Source: Akkermansiaceae bacterium
GTDB taxonomy: Bacteria; Verrucomicrobiota; Verrucomicrobiia; Verrucomicrobiales; Akkermansiaceae
DNA length: 45,886 bases
Assembly: GCA_025354565.1 (NCBI GenBank)
Contig: JANXMQ010000017.1
Location: forward strand, 1-45,886
Direction: 5' to 3'
Shown here: piece after piece, positions 22,727 through 31,036 of the stretch
Position numbering within the stretch: the stretch's first letter is position 1
How the letters are laid out: every line of letters starts with the position of its first letter
Notes under the pieces: model-generated
Database searches by the model: none
What the model saw: the letters and a program-made list of their open reading frames with translations, nothing else
Told to the model about the DNA's origin: nothing
Program-made: the position numbers and the translations under genes

Positions 22727-24619
22727 ATGTCCAACGCTTCGGAAGCACCTTCGATAATCGCTCTGATCGGCAATCCCAACGCCGGCAAAACCACGCTTTT
22801 CAACGCCCTCACCGGCGCTAACCAACGCGTCGGCAACTACTCGGGCGTCACGGTGGAGGTTAAATCCGGCGAAACCTTCACGCCCCATGGCCGCAAGTTA
22901 CGCGTGCTCGACCTGCCCGGCTGTTACTCGCTCCGGGCGAGTTCTCCCGATGAAAAAGTCGCCCTCGATGCACTAAACGGCCTGCTCCCCGGAGAGTCGA
23001 TCCCGGACCTTGTGGTTTGCGTGGTGGACGCCTCGAACCTCGAACGCCACCTCCAGCTCACCCTTCAGGTCATCGAGCTCGGCCTGCCCTGCGTGCTCGC
23101 CTTGAACATGGTCGATGTCGCCGAGCGCACCGGATTGCGGCTCGATCCCGCAAAATTATCGGAAGAACTCGGCATCCCGGTGGTGCCCATGCAGGCGAAT
23201 GCACGGCGCGGCATCGTCGAGCTAAAGCAAGCGCTGCGCTTTCCCCGCCCGCATGCCTCCGAGGCCGATTGGAGCCATGAGACTAGCGATCTGGAAACGA
23301 GCCGACGCGCATTCATAGCCCGCCTTTGCGAACTCGCCGCCCGCCGCCCGGAAGCGCACCAGCAGACTCTATCGGATAAAATCGATGCGGTGCTGCTCCA
23401 TCCGCTCTATGGCTGGATCGCCATGATGCTCATTTTTTTCACGGTGTTCTGGGCGATTTTTTCCTTCGCGCAAATCCCAATGGGCTGGATCAAATCCGGC
23501 CAAGACGCACTGAGCACCTGGATCGGCTCAATACTGCAGGAAGGCGACCTGCGTTCGCTACTCGCGGATGGAGTCGTCACCGGAGTCGGTGGGGTGGTGA
23601 CGTTCCTGCCGCAGATCATCCTGTTATTCCTGTTCATTGGATTGTTAGAAAGTTCCGGCTACATGGCCCGTGCCGCCTATCTGATGGACGCCGTGATGGC
23701 CAAGGCCGGCCTCAGCGGAAAATCGTTCTTGCCGCTCTTCAGTTCCTTCGCCTGCGCGATTCCCGGCGTGATGGCCACCCGCACCATCGACTCCGCGAAG
23801 GATCGGTTAGTCACAATTTTCATCGCCCCATGGATGAGCTGCTCGGCACGGCTGCCGGTGTATTTCCTGATCGTCCCACTGCTGCTCCAATCGAAAGAAG
23901 GCACTTGGAAACAAGCCCTGGTGCTGTTTGGCATCTACGCCCTCGGCACGCTCAGTGCCTTCGTCGTCGCGCGTGTTTTGCGCGGTCGGCTGGGTGAAGA
24001 TATCACGCCCGGCCATTTCCTGCTAGAATTGCCGCCCTATCGGAAACCGCAATGGAGTTACATTTTCCGCCACGTATTTGACCGCGCGATGGCCTTTGTG
24101 AAAAAGGCCGGCACCGTCATTCTCGGCCTTTCCATCCTGCTGTGGGCTCTCAAAACTTATCCGAAAACGCCGAGTGCCGACAAGGCGGACGCCCTTGCTA
24201 ACAGCGCCATTGGCCACATCGGCATCGTGATCGAGCCGGTGGTCAAGCCACTTGGTTTCGATGGCCGGATGGGCACTGCTATTCTAACGGCCTTCGCCGC
24301 ACGCGAGGTGTTTGTTTCCTCGATGTCAATTCTCTATCGGGTCGAGGAGTCGGACAACGAGGAGCAGGATCGTAGTATCCTTCGGGATCGTCTGATCGAA
24401 TCGAAGTGGCCAGACGGTCGCCCGATATTCACCCCATTGTCACTGATTTCCCTCCTGCTGTTTTTCATGTATGCCATGCAATGCGCGGCCACCACCGCCG
24501 TCGTCGCCCGTGAATCCGGTTCTTGGAAATGGGCGTTCTGGCAATTTGTGTTTATGACCGGATTCGCCTACCTTGTGTCACTCCTCGTCTTCCAAGGCGG
24601 TAAACTTCTGGGATTCTAA
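22727..24619 (+). CDS. feoB: FeoB, GTP-dependent ferrous iron transporter
   Basis: This 630-residue inner membrane Fe(II) transporter has an N-terminal G domain with G1 GNPNAGKTTLFN (near 16), G2 region VGNYSGVTVE, G3 DLPGCYSL and G4 NMVD. The membrane domain holds the paired gate motifs (VVTFLPQIILLFLFIGLLES then SGYMARAAYLMD, and SCSARLPVY) and about eight helices. ATG 22727 has GGGAG six bases upstream and begins just before the G1 strand, so the 22691 start is rejected. The length is short relative to E. coli FeoB (773), mostly in the spacer between G domain and membrane domain. It is operonic with feoA and the small protein that follows. Confidence 0.93.
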   Translation: MSNASEAPSIIALIGNPNAGKTTLFNALTGANQRVGNYSGVTVEVKSGETFTPHGRKLRVLDLPGCYSLRASSPDEKVALDALNGLLPGESIPDLVVCVVDASNLERHLQLTLQVIELGLPCVLALNMVDVAERTGLRLDPAKLSEELGIPVVPMQANARRGIVELKQALRFPRPHASEADWSHETSDLETSRRAFIARLCELAARRPEAHQQTLSDKIDAVLLHPLYGWIAMMLIFFTVFWAIFSFAQIPMGWIKSGQDALSTWIGSILQEGDLRSLLADGVVTGVGGVVTFLPQIILLFLFIGLLESSGYMARAAYLMDAVMAKAGLSGKSFLPLFSSFACAIPGVMATRTIDSAKDRLVTIFIAPWMSCSARLPVYFLIVPLLLQSKEGTWKQALVLFGIYALGTLSAFVVARVLRGRLGEDITPGHFLLELPPYRKPQWSYIFRHVFDRAMAFVKKAGTVILGLSILLWALKTYPKTPSADKADALANSAIGHIGIVIEPVVKPLGFDGRMGTAILTAFAAREVFVSSMSILYRVEESDNEEQDRSILRDRLIESKWPDGRPIFTPLSLISLLLFFMYAMQCAATTAVVARESGSWKWAFWQFVFMTGFAYLVSLLVFQGGKLLGF

Positions 24620-24620
24620 C

Positions 24621-24749
24621 ATGAATAGCGACTGGCAGACTTTTCTAGCAGCAGCCGTGGTGGTCTCCACGCTGGTGGTTTTCGCGGTCCGCCTCGCCCG
24701 CCCGAAAAAAAAATCCGGGTGTAGGAAAAACTGCGGTTGCGGCAAGTGA
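24621..24749 (+). CDS. FeoB-associated Cys-rich membrane protein
   Basis: This 42-residue protein starts one base after the feoB stop (ATG 24621). It consists of one membrane helix (FLAAAVVVSTLVVFAVRLA, residues 8-26), a basic stretch (RPKKK) and a cysteine tail (SGCRKNCGCGK). This is the shape of the FeoB-associated Cys-rich protein family found after feoB in several phyla, thought to play a FeoC-like supporting role. The assignment rests on position, length and the CxxxCxC tail. Confidence 0.75.
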   Translation: MNSDWQTFLAAAVVVSTLVVFAVRLARPKKKSGCRKNCGCGK

Positions 24750-24801
24750 GGAACGCCCCGCGCTTGCCAAGCTTGCCGAACAGCCTCTTGCCCGTTATCG
24801 C

Positions 24802-25743
24802 ATGGCCGTGCTGATTCGTAAACACCTCGAAGACCTACCCGCACTCGGCGTGCCTCTGCATCTCGCGCTCGGGGTTTTCGACGGCGTCCACGTTGGACAC
24901 CAGCAGGTGATCTCCCGTGCTGTGCAAGCCGCCAAGCGCGAGGGTGGACTGGCGGGATTGCTCACCTTTGATCCCCATCCGATCCGCGTAATCGCTCCCG
25001 GCAAGGCTCCCACTGCCTTGCTGCAAACGCTCGCTCACAAGGCCCAAGTCTGCGAAGGTCTCGGTATTGGCTTGTTCATCCCACTGCATTTCGATCTGGA
25101 ATTCGCCCGCATGGAGGCATCCGAATTCATCGCCAGGCTCATGGCGGCACCAGTTCGAACGCTGGCCTTGGGTGAGGATTGGCGTTTCGGCCATCGCCGC
25201 AGCGGCGACGTGCCCTTTCTCGAAAATGAGGCGGCCCGTTATGGTTTCAAGCTGGAATCCGTCGCACCGATCATGCACGATGGTGAGCGAATCAGCAGCA
25301 CCCGCATCCGCCAAGCCATCCGCGATGGCAATCTCGTGGTGGCGGAACAAATGCTCGGCAGACCCTACATGGTCGGCGGCGCCGTGATGGAAGGGAAAAA
25401 ACTGGGACGGACACTCGGTTTTCCCACTGCGAATCTCGCCACCGGCGATGCGCAACTCCCGCCCGACGGGGTCTGGGCCGTACGAGCGTCCCTCGCGGAC
25501 ACCCGCCAATTCCCCGCCGTCGCCAACCTTGGTATCCGCCCAACTGTCGATGGCCAAACCCACTTGCTGGAGGTTCACCTGCTCGATTTTTCGGCTGACC
25601 TCTACGGCCAGGAAATAGAAATCCGCTTCGAAAAACACCTTAGGCCCGAGTTCAAATTTCCGTCCATCGACGCTCTCCGCCTTCAAATTCAACAAGATGC
25701 GAAAGCGGCGAGGGAATTCTTGAAAAATATTCAGGCAATGTGA
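24802..25743 (+). CDS. ribF: Bifunctional riboflavin kinase/FAD synthetase
   Basis: This 313-residue RibF makes FMN from riboflavin and then FAD. The N-terminal nucleotidyltransferase domain has LALGVFDGVHVGHQQVI (residues 20-36, HxGH nucleotide-binding motif), LTFDPHP, and ISSTRIRQAIRDG at about 170-182. The C-terminal flavokinase domain has GRTLGFPTANL near 207 and GIRPTVDG near 241. Length and both domains are complete. It starts 52 nt after the FeoB-associated gene and may be cotranscribed. Confidence 0.93.
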   Translation: MAVLIRKHLEDLPALGVPLHLALGVFDGVHVGHQQVISRAVQAAKREGGLAGLLTFDPHPIRVIAPGKAPTALLQTLAHKAQVCEGLGIGLFIPLHFDLEFARMEASEFIARLMAAPVRTLALGEDWRFGHRRSGDVPFLENEAARYGFKLESVAPIMHDGERISSTRIRQAIRDGNLVVAEQMLGRPYMVGGAVMEGKKLGRTLGFPTANLATGDAQLPPDGVWAVRASLADTRQFPAVANLGIRPTVDGQTHLLEVHLLDFSADLYGQEIEIRFEKHLRPEFKFPSIDALRLQIQQDAKAAREFLKNIQAM

Positions 25744-25753
25744 AATCAAATTC

Positions 25754-25782
25754 TTGACATTTAAACAGTTCTTGTGAACACT
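25754..25782 (+). promoter_or_regulatory. Candidate sigma-70 promoter
   Basis: A perfect TTGACA (25754-25759) is followed 17 nt later by AACACT (25777-25782), a weak -10. It sits right after ribF and upstream of the secretin gene. If real, transcription would start near the GTG at 25789, giving a nearly leaderless message for the tiny frame below and a roughly 200-nt leader for the secretin gene. Confidence 0.35.
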
Positions 25783-25788
25783 CTTCGC

Positions 25789-25926
25789 GTGAACAGCAAA
25801 TCACCCATCTACACTAAAGTCTTACGCCTCCTCGAAACCCGACTCGCACCCTACCTCCGGCTGAAACCCCTCCGGCGGCGGCAGATCGCCGTGCAACTGG
25901 AATTCCCCTGGCATCCAAAAAGATGA
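25789..25926 (+). CDS. Possible small basic protein
   Basis: This 45-codon frame from GTG 25789 to TGA 25926 (in-frame alternative GTG at 25774) encodes a basic peptide, including KVLRLLETRLAPYLRLKPLR and ending LEFPWHPKR. The third positions are G/C-rich and the amphipathic helix is well formed, which favours coding. No ribosome-binding site is visible, and GTGAACA is duplicated at both candidate starts. No family was recognised. Confidence 0.35.
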   Translation: MNSKSPIYTKVLRLLETRLAPYLRLKPLRRRQIAVQLEFPWHPKR

Positions 25927-25990
25927 AATTCGCGGATTTTGCGCTTACCCTCGCCGATCAAGCTCTCTATATGTCGCTTCGACAAGTCAC

Positions 25991-28432
25991 ATGGAGACAT
26001 TCAAACCCACCAACTTTTCTCATAGTCGCGCAAGTCTGTTAGCTGCCGCGTGCCTGATTGTATCTCTCCAAGGCGGCGAAATCCGAGGCGCAGCGAACAC
26101 TGCCGCAACAGAAACCGCACGCCGTAGTGCCGCAATCGACGAAGCACAGGAACTCCTGAAGAAAGGCGATGAAGCCTACACCGCAGGCCGTTACGCCGAG
26201 GCGGTCGAAGCTTACGCCGGTGCCCGCGAGTTGATTCCAAACGCTCCCGTTTCCGCCGAACTACGCACCGCTGCCACCGAACGCTATGCCCAAGCCGCCG
26301 TCGAGCAGGCACATTTCCTCTCGCGCAAGGGTGATGTTGCCGCGGCCAAATCCGTGGTGGACAAGGTCCTCATTGAATCCGTGGCCCCGAACAACCCAGG
26401 TGCCCTCGCCTGCCGCGCCCAGCTCGACGATCCAATCCGCACCAATCCCGCGCTCACCGCCGGATACGCCAAGGATGTGGATGCCGTGCGCCGCCTGCTC
26501 TACACTGCACAAGGAGCCTACGATCTCGGGAAATTCGACGAGGCGAAAACGACCTATCAAAAGATTCTCCAGATAGACCCTACCAACTCCGCCGCCCGCC
26601 GTGGCATGGAACGGCTGGCAGCCACAAAGAGCCAATATTACAAGTCCGCCGCTGACCAGACCCGTGCGGAGATGCTCGCACAACTCGATAGCCAATGGGA
26701 ACTCACCGCATCTAACTCAGATCTCGTCGCACCGCCCATGCTGGCTCCCGGCGGCAGAGACTCTACCTCGGAGCCTGCCTTGGTCAGGTACAAACTCGAC
26801 CGCATTATCATCCCTAAAATCGCTTTGGATCAAACCTCGCTGGAGGAGGCTCTCGATTTACTGCGGATTCGTGCCAGCGAAAACGATACCACCGAACTGG
26901 ACCCCGCCCGCAAAGGGGTAAATTTCACCGTGAATCTTGGTGCTGCGGACTCCCCAGTCGCGACCCGAGTCCGCAAGCAGCGCTTTGATCTCCAGCTCAG
27001 CAACGTCCCACTCCGGCAGGTTCTCAAATACATCACGGAAATCACCCAGACCACTTTTACAACCGACGATTTCGCGGTAATCATTTCTGCTGCGGGTTCC
27101 GCCTCCGCCGATTTGGTGTCCCGCAGTTACCGGGTTCCGCCGGATTTCATCAGCAGTATCAGCAGCGGTGCCACCGAGGCCCCCGCCGCCGATCCCTTCG
27201 CGACTGCGGCCCCATCAGGAGGTTTACTCGCCAAGCGTCTCGGGGCTCAGGAAGCGCTCGAAAAACAAGGCGTGGTATTTCCTGAAGGCGCGAGCGCGAC
27301 TTACCTGCCGGCCATCAATACCCTCCGCGTTGTCAATACCGCTCTCAATCAGGACAATATTTCCCAAATCATCGATACTCTGACCAAAACCGAACCCATC
27401 ATGGTATCGGTCAAAGTGACCATGATCAAGGTGCAAGAAACCGACCTCGAAGAACTTGGCTATGACTGGGTCTTGAACAACTTCGGCTTCGGCGGGCCGA
27501 GCTGGGTGGGGGGCGCTGACAAATACAATCTATCCGGTGGCACCCAAGGCAACGGCAGTGACTTGAGCGATATTCCCTTACCCCTCGGTCAGTTCAATCA
27601 GCACCCCGTCACCTCCGGCAACCGCAGCGGCGACGGGGCCATAGCAGGCGACAGCATCGACAACCTGATCGCCAATCCGGCCGGTCGCCAAGCCAGCAAC
27701 CGCGCTCCCGGTGTCCTCAGAGTCTTCGGCCAAATTAACGATACCAACTTCCAAATGATGATGCGCGGACTCGCCCAGAAAAAAGGCGTCGATGTCATGG
27801 CCCAACCCGCCACCGTGACCCGCAGCGGACAATCCTCCACCATTTCAGTGATCCGTGAATTCATCTATCCGAGTGAATACGAACCGCCTAAACTCCCAAA
27901 TAATGTCGGAAACGGGGCGAACGGCGGAAACGCAGTGGGCGGGGGCGGAGGAAATGTTCAAGCTGTTACGCCTTCCAACCCCTCGGCCTTCAAGAAGCGC
28001 GATGTCGGCATGACTCTGGAGGTTCTCCCCGTGGCAGATCCAGACAAGCAATATGTTAGCATCACCCTAACTCCTACATTTACCGATTTCGATGGCTTTG
28101 TGAACTATGGAAGTCCGATTCTAGCGCCTCAAAACGGACTTTTAGGTAATACCTCCACGCTCGTCACGAAGAATGAAATTCTCATGCCGGTTTTTAGTAA
28201 ACAATCCCTCACCTCCAGCGTTAACGTGGCTGATGGCACCACTGTGATGGTGGGTGGCCTCATCAAGCAAACCGTCCAAAATGTCGATGATCACACGCCG
28301 ATTCTGGGTGAAATCCCTATTATCGGCAGGTTATTCCAGTCCAAGTCGAGCCACACGCAAAAAAATGTAGTGATGTTCCTCGTTAATGTGGAAATCGTAG
28401 ACCCAACTGGCCACCGCTACCGCGACCGCTGA
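25991..28432 (+). CDS. Type IV pilus/type II secretion-type secretin (Amuc_1098-like)
   Basis: This 813-residue outer membrane secretin starts with a signal peptide (about 1-33, SLLAAACLIVSLQGG). Two TPR-like segments follow (AQELLKKGDEAYTAGRYAEA near 53 and DLGKFDEAKTTYQKILQIDP near 180), then N-domain-like ring segments (about 270-480, including LPAINTLRVVNTALNQDNIS) and the C-terminal secretin gate and barrel (about 480-800). The secretin signature is VNVADGTTVMVGGLI followed by PILGEIPIIGRLFQ. The segment VSVKVTMIKVQETDLEELGY is typical of the Verrucomicrobia family named after Akkermansia Amuc_1098. A Gly/Asn-rich insert lies near residue 640. Unlike Akkermansia, the other pilus genes do not follow; an AsmA-like gene does. 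The family assignment is strong, the exact machine (T4P or T2SS) is inferred. Confidence 0.88.
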   Translation: METFKPTNFSHSRASLLAAACLIVSLQGGEIRGAANTAATETARRSAAIDEAQELLKKGDEAYTAGRYAEAVEAYAGARELIPNAPVSAELRTAATERYAQAAVEQAHFLSRKGDVAAAKSVVDKVLIESVAPNNPGALACRAQLDDPIRTNPALTAGYAKDVDAVRRLLYTAQGAYDLGKFDEAKTTYQKILQIDPTNSAARRGMERLAATKSQYYKSAADQTRAEMLAQLDSQWELTASNSDLVAPPMLAPGGRDSTSEPALVRYKLDRIIIPKIALDQTSLEEALDLLRIRASENDTTELDPARKGVNFTVNLGAADSPVATRVRKQRFDLQLSNVPLRQVLKYITEITQTTFTTDDFAVIISAAGSASADLVSRSYRVPPDFISSISSGATEAPAADPFATAAPSGGLLAKRLGAQEALEKQGVVFPEGASATYLPAINTLRVVNTALNQDNISQIIDTLTKTEPIMVSVKVTMIKVQETDLEELGYDWVLNNFGFGGPSWVGGADKYNLSGGTQGNGSDLSDIPLPLGQFNQHPVTSGNRSGDGAIAGDSIDNLIANPAGRQASNRAPGVLRVFGQINDTNFQMMMRGLAQKKGVDVMAQPATVTRSGQSSTISVIREFIYPSEYEPPKLPNNVGNGANGGNAVGGGGGNVQAVTPSNPSAFKKRDVGMTLEVLPVADPDKQYVSITLTPTFTDFDGFVNYGSPILAPQNGLLGNTSTLVTKNEILMPVFSKQSLTSSVNVADGTTVMVGGLIKQTVQNVDDHTPILGEIPIIGRLFQSKSSHTQKNVVMFLVNVEIVDPTGHRYRDR

Positions 28433-28475
28433 ATCTGCGCTAGCCACTATTCTACCTATTTCCTAACGATTCCAA

Positions 28476-30008
28476 ATGTCCAGCGCCCCAAGCGATCCCG
28501 AAAAATACTCGATCAACGAGATCATGGATCGGCTGAAGCACTCCCCTGACGCCCACGGTGAGGGGGAATTGGTTACTCGCGCGGATGGCAGCCCGTCGAT
28601 ACGGGTCCGCAAAAGGAAGCGCCGCACCGTCCAACCACACAAGGAGGATAACCTCCGTTCGCAGCGCTCACGGATATTCCAAGTAACCGCCGCCTTGGTG
28701 ATAATTTTTATCGCCACCTTCATCATCGGCGCAGCCATTATTTACGCCAATAGCAGCTCGTTTCGCAACAGCCTGATTCAAAAAATAGCCAGCGCCAGCG
28801 GAGCAGCCGTCGAGTTGGAACAATTCCGGATGAACCCGGTAACCGCGAACGCTCAAAAAATTACCCTCCAGTGGCCCGATGGCAATGTCCTGAAAAATTT
28901 CGAACTCGGCAACATCCAAGCGGAAATCTCCCCATCCAGTTTCCTTGGCAAATCCATGAGCGGTGAGGAGGTTATTGTCTCCGTGGGCAGCCTCGTCCTG
29001 CAAATTCCAAAACCCGATCAAGCCATTCTGGCCAATGGCACGGATGATGAGGATCTTGCCATCCACTTCAATCGCTACCGCATCCCACAGTTAGACATTA
29101 CCTTGGGCGATACCAGTGCTCCGTTGATCAAACTTACAAAGTCCGAAGGATCGCTGAATCCTGAAAATGTAAATGGCCGACCACAGCTTAGCCTATACAA
29201 GGGCACGCTTGTCATCAATGGCTGGCCCAAGCTCAGGTTGGATCACGCCCTCATTGATTTCCGTGGCAAGGATGCCGACATCATCGGCTTGCGGATGCTA
29301 CATGAAACGGATGACCGGGGCGTCATTGAGTTTTCCGGCAGCGTTGCGCCCTATCAGAGCGATCACCTCTCCACCCTCGCAGTGCGCATGGATTCCTTCG
29401 AACTCGCGGGCGTCACGGGTCCCGCGCTAGGACGTCTCTTTTCCGGTCGCATTGATTCCTTACCGACCACGAAGTCGAACTACTTTTCCTTCCTCCCGGC
29501 CGCCGAGCCATCACCCGTCCTCGACATCTCTTTCCACACGACCCCGGCCTCACGCATCGTCGTTCAGGGCTTCCCCTGCCTCTTCGCCCTTGCCCAGATT
29601 TTGGACGACCAATGGTTCGAGCATCCGGTGTTCGAGAGTGATGTCGCCGGCGTCTTTCACCGGGAAAATGGCGTCGTCTCCCTGCGCGATTTGAATTTCG
29701 AGAGCAAGGGCCGCATCGCGCTCCGTGGCGAAATCTCGCTCGCCCCAAATCAAACCTTATCCGGCAATCTCCAGGTCGGCTTGGCCGAGGCCATGATCAC
29801 CGCCTCGAAAAACCCACGCCTGAACTCTCTCTTCGGCCCCATCACCGATGGTTTTCGCTGGTTGACGCTGAAAATCGGCGGTCCCGCCACCACCCCAACG
29901 GACAATTTCAAAGAACTTTTCCTCTCCACCGCAGTCACACCGCCAGCACCCGCTGTTCCTGCCGAGCATGAAGGCTCGACCTTCGAGGAACTCACTCGGC
30001 CCAAGTAG
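28476..30008 (+). CDS. Inner membrane protein with AsmA-like periplasmic part
   Basis: This 510-residue protein has a cytoplasmic N-terminus of about 65 residues that is highly charged (VRKRKRRTVQPHKEDNLRSQ). One membrane helix follows at about 69-90 (VTAALVIIFIATFIIGAAII), then a long beta-rich periplasmic region with repeating strand patterns (SASGAAVELEQFRMNPVTAN; GRIALRGEISLAPNQTLSGN) like AsmA/YhdP/TamB-type lipid-transport-related proteins. No catalytic motif was seen. It starts 43 nt after the secretin stop, so it is probably cotranscribed, which hints at a role in envelope assembly or secretin function. Confidence 0.7.
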   Translation: MSSAPSDPEKYSINEIMDRLKHSPDAHGEGELVTRADGSPSIRVRKRKRRTVQPHKEDNLRSQRSRIFQVTAALVIIFIATFIIGAAIIYANSSSFRNSLIQKIASASGAAVELEQFRMNPVTANAQKITLQWPDGNVLKNFELGNIQAEISPSSFLGKSMSGEEVIVSVGSLVLQIPKPDQAILANGTDDEDLAIHFNRYRIPQLDITLGDTSAPLIKLTKSEGSLNPENVNGRPQLSLYKGTLVINGWPKLRLDHALIDFRGKDADIIGLRMLHETDDRGVIEFSGSVAPYQSDHLSTLAVRMDSFELAGVTGPALGRLFSGRIDSLPTTKSNYFSFLPAAEPSPVLDISFHTTPASRIVVQGFPCLFALAQILDDQWFEHPVFESDVAGVFHRENGVVSLRDLNFESKGRIALRGEISLAPNQTLSGNLQVGLAEAMITASKNPRLNSLFGPITDGFRWLTLKIGGPATTPTDNFKELFLSTAVTPPAPAVPAEHEGSTFEELTRPK

Positions 30009-30178
30009 AGCGAGTGACGACTCTGGGAAAATGCGCCCGCCTCACAAGCCACGGCAAATTATGCGTGATTTTCCCCAAAAAGAGCATGGCGCTCCCGATA
30101 ATTTTGGTTCATGGTTATCAACGGATAAGGCCGTTAGAACGGCCGTCCACTCACCCCAAATAACCAACCAATACGAAC

Positions 30179-30766
30179 ATGCAAACCGCCAACGTCAATC
30201 TGCCGATCACCGTCACCGTCCGGCACGAACACGTCACTGATGCCCTCCGCGATCATGCGCATAAAAAAATCGAGAGCCTCCACCTCGACTACCCGCGTAT
30301 CATCGAGGCCAAGGCCATTCTCGACGTCCAAAAAAACCGGCATATTGCCGAAATCATCCTCTTCTGCGCCAACCACATCACCATCGAGGCCCACACCGAG
30401 GGCAAGGACATGTATGCCGCCCTTGATGAAACTATCGAAAAAATCGCCCGCCGGATGCGCAAGCACAAGACGCGGCTCCTCAAAAAACACCGTCCGCATC
30501 GCAATGAGTCGATCCGCTACCTCGATGAGCGCTTCTTCACGGAGGATGTCCTTGATCACCCGGAAGGCTCAGACATTGATCCCATTCCCTTCATCGTACA
30601 TCCCGAAAATTATTCGATCCGCACCATGTATAAGGAAGATGCCATCATGCAACTCGAACTCTCGGACCGCCCATTTGTTCTCTACAAGAGCGCACGCCGC
30701 GATTGCCTGACCATTGTCTATCGCCGCAAGGATGGCGAGTATGCCGCGCTCGACATCAAAGACTAA
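30179..30766 (+). CDS. hpf: Long-form ribosome hibernation promoting factor
   Basis: This 195-residue protein has an N-terminal RaiA/YfiA domain (residues 1-100; ITVTVRHEHVTDALRDHAHK opening, EGKDMYAALDETIEKIARRM closing) that binds in the 30S decoding channel. The C-terminal domain (about 140-195; IVHPENYSIRTMYKEDAIMQ to LTIVYRRKDGEYAALDI) dimerises ribosomes into 100S particles in long HPF. The linker is short. The start at ATG 30179 has a poor ribosome-binding site. A 7-bp palindrome (GGCCGTT/AACGGCC, 30129-30144) lies 35 nt upstream. Confidence 0.9.
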   Translation: MQTANVNLPITVTVRHEHVTDALRDHAHKKIESLHLDYPRIIEAKAILDVQKNRHIAEIILFCANHITIEAHTEGKDMYAALDETIEKIARRMRKHKTRLLKKHRPHRNESIRYLDERFFTEDVLDHPEGSDIDPIPFIVHPENYSIRTMYKEDAIMQLELSDRPFVLYKSARRDCLTIVYRRKDGEYAALDIKD

Positions 30767-30826
30767 CGGCTGCGAAGCCCGCTAGGAGTTGGTTCAAAAA
30801 ACTCTCTGATGCACCGGCCCAGCGTT

Positions 30827-30873
30827 GTTCGGAGTTCATGCCTGTCCTGATGAGGACACCCAGAACTCCGGAC
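30827..30873 (+). other. Long structured hairpin downstream of hpf
   Basis: GTTCGGAGTTC (30827-30837) pairs with GAACTCCGGAC (30863-30873) over 11 positions (one G-U). Inside it TGTCCT (30843-30848) pairs with AGGACA (30853-30858) around the loop GATG. There is no T-run, so it is not an ordinary terminator. It may be an RNA element in the 270-nt gap before the oxidoreductase gene. Confidence 0.5.
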
Positions 30874-31036
30874 ATTTCGGCGGGGCGGGCTGGTTCAGTG
30901 AGAAAAAAAGTTTGCCCCGCGAATCCGGTTTGGCTTTATTTGGAAAACTCACCTGCCTTCCGCTGTATAGGTATCTTCACGCGCGGCTGGCTAAAATTAC
31001 TACGAGTTCGCCCGAAAATCCAACCCAACTATACCC

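Noticed and set aside
30838-30862. CTGATGAG inside the hairpin after hpf suggests a hammerhead ribozyme core
   Set aside because: The bases of CTGATGAG are themselves part of the inner stem, and no GAAA box or third stem in the right place follows.
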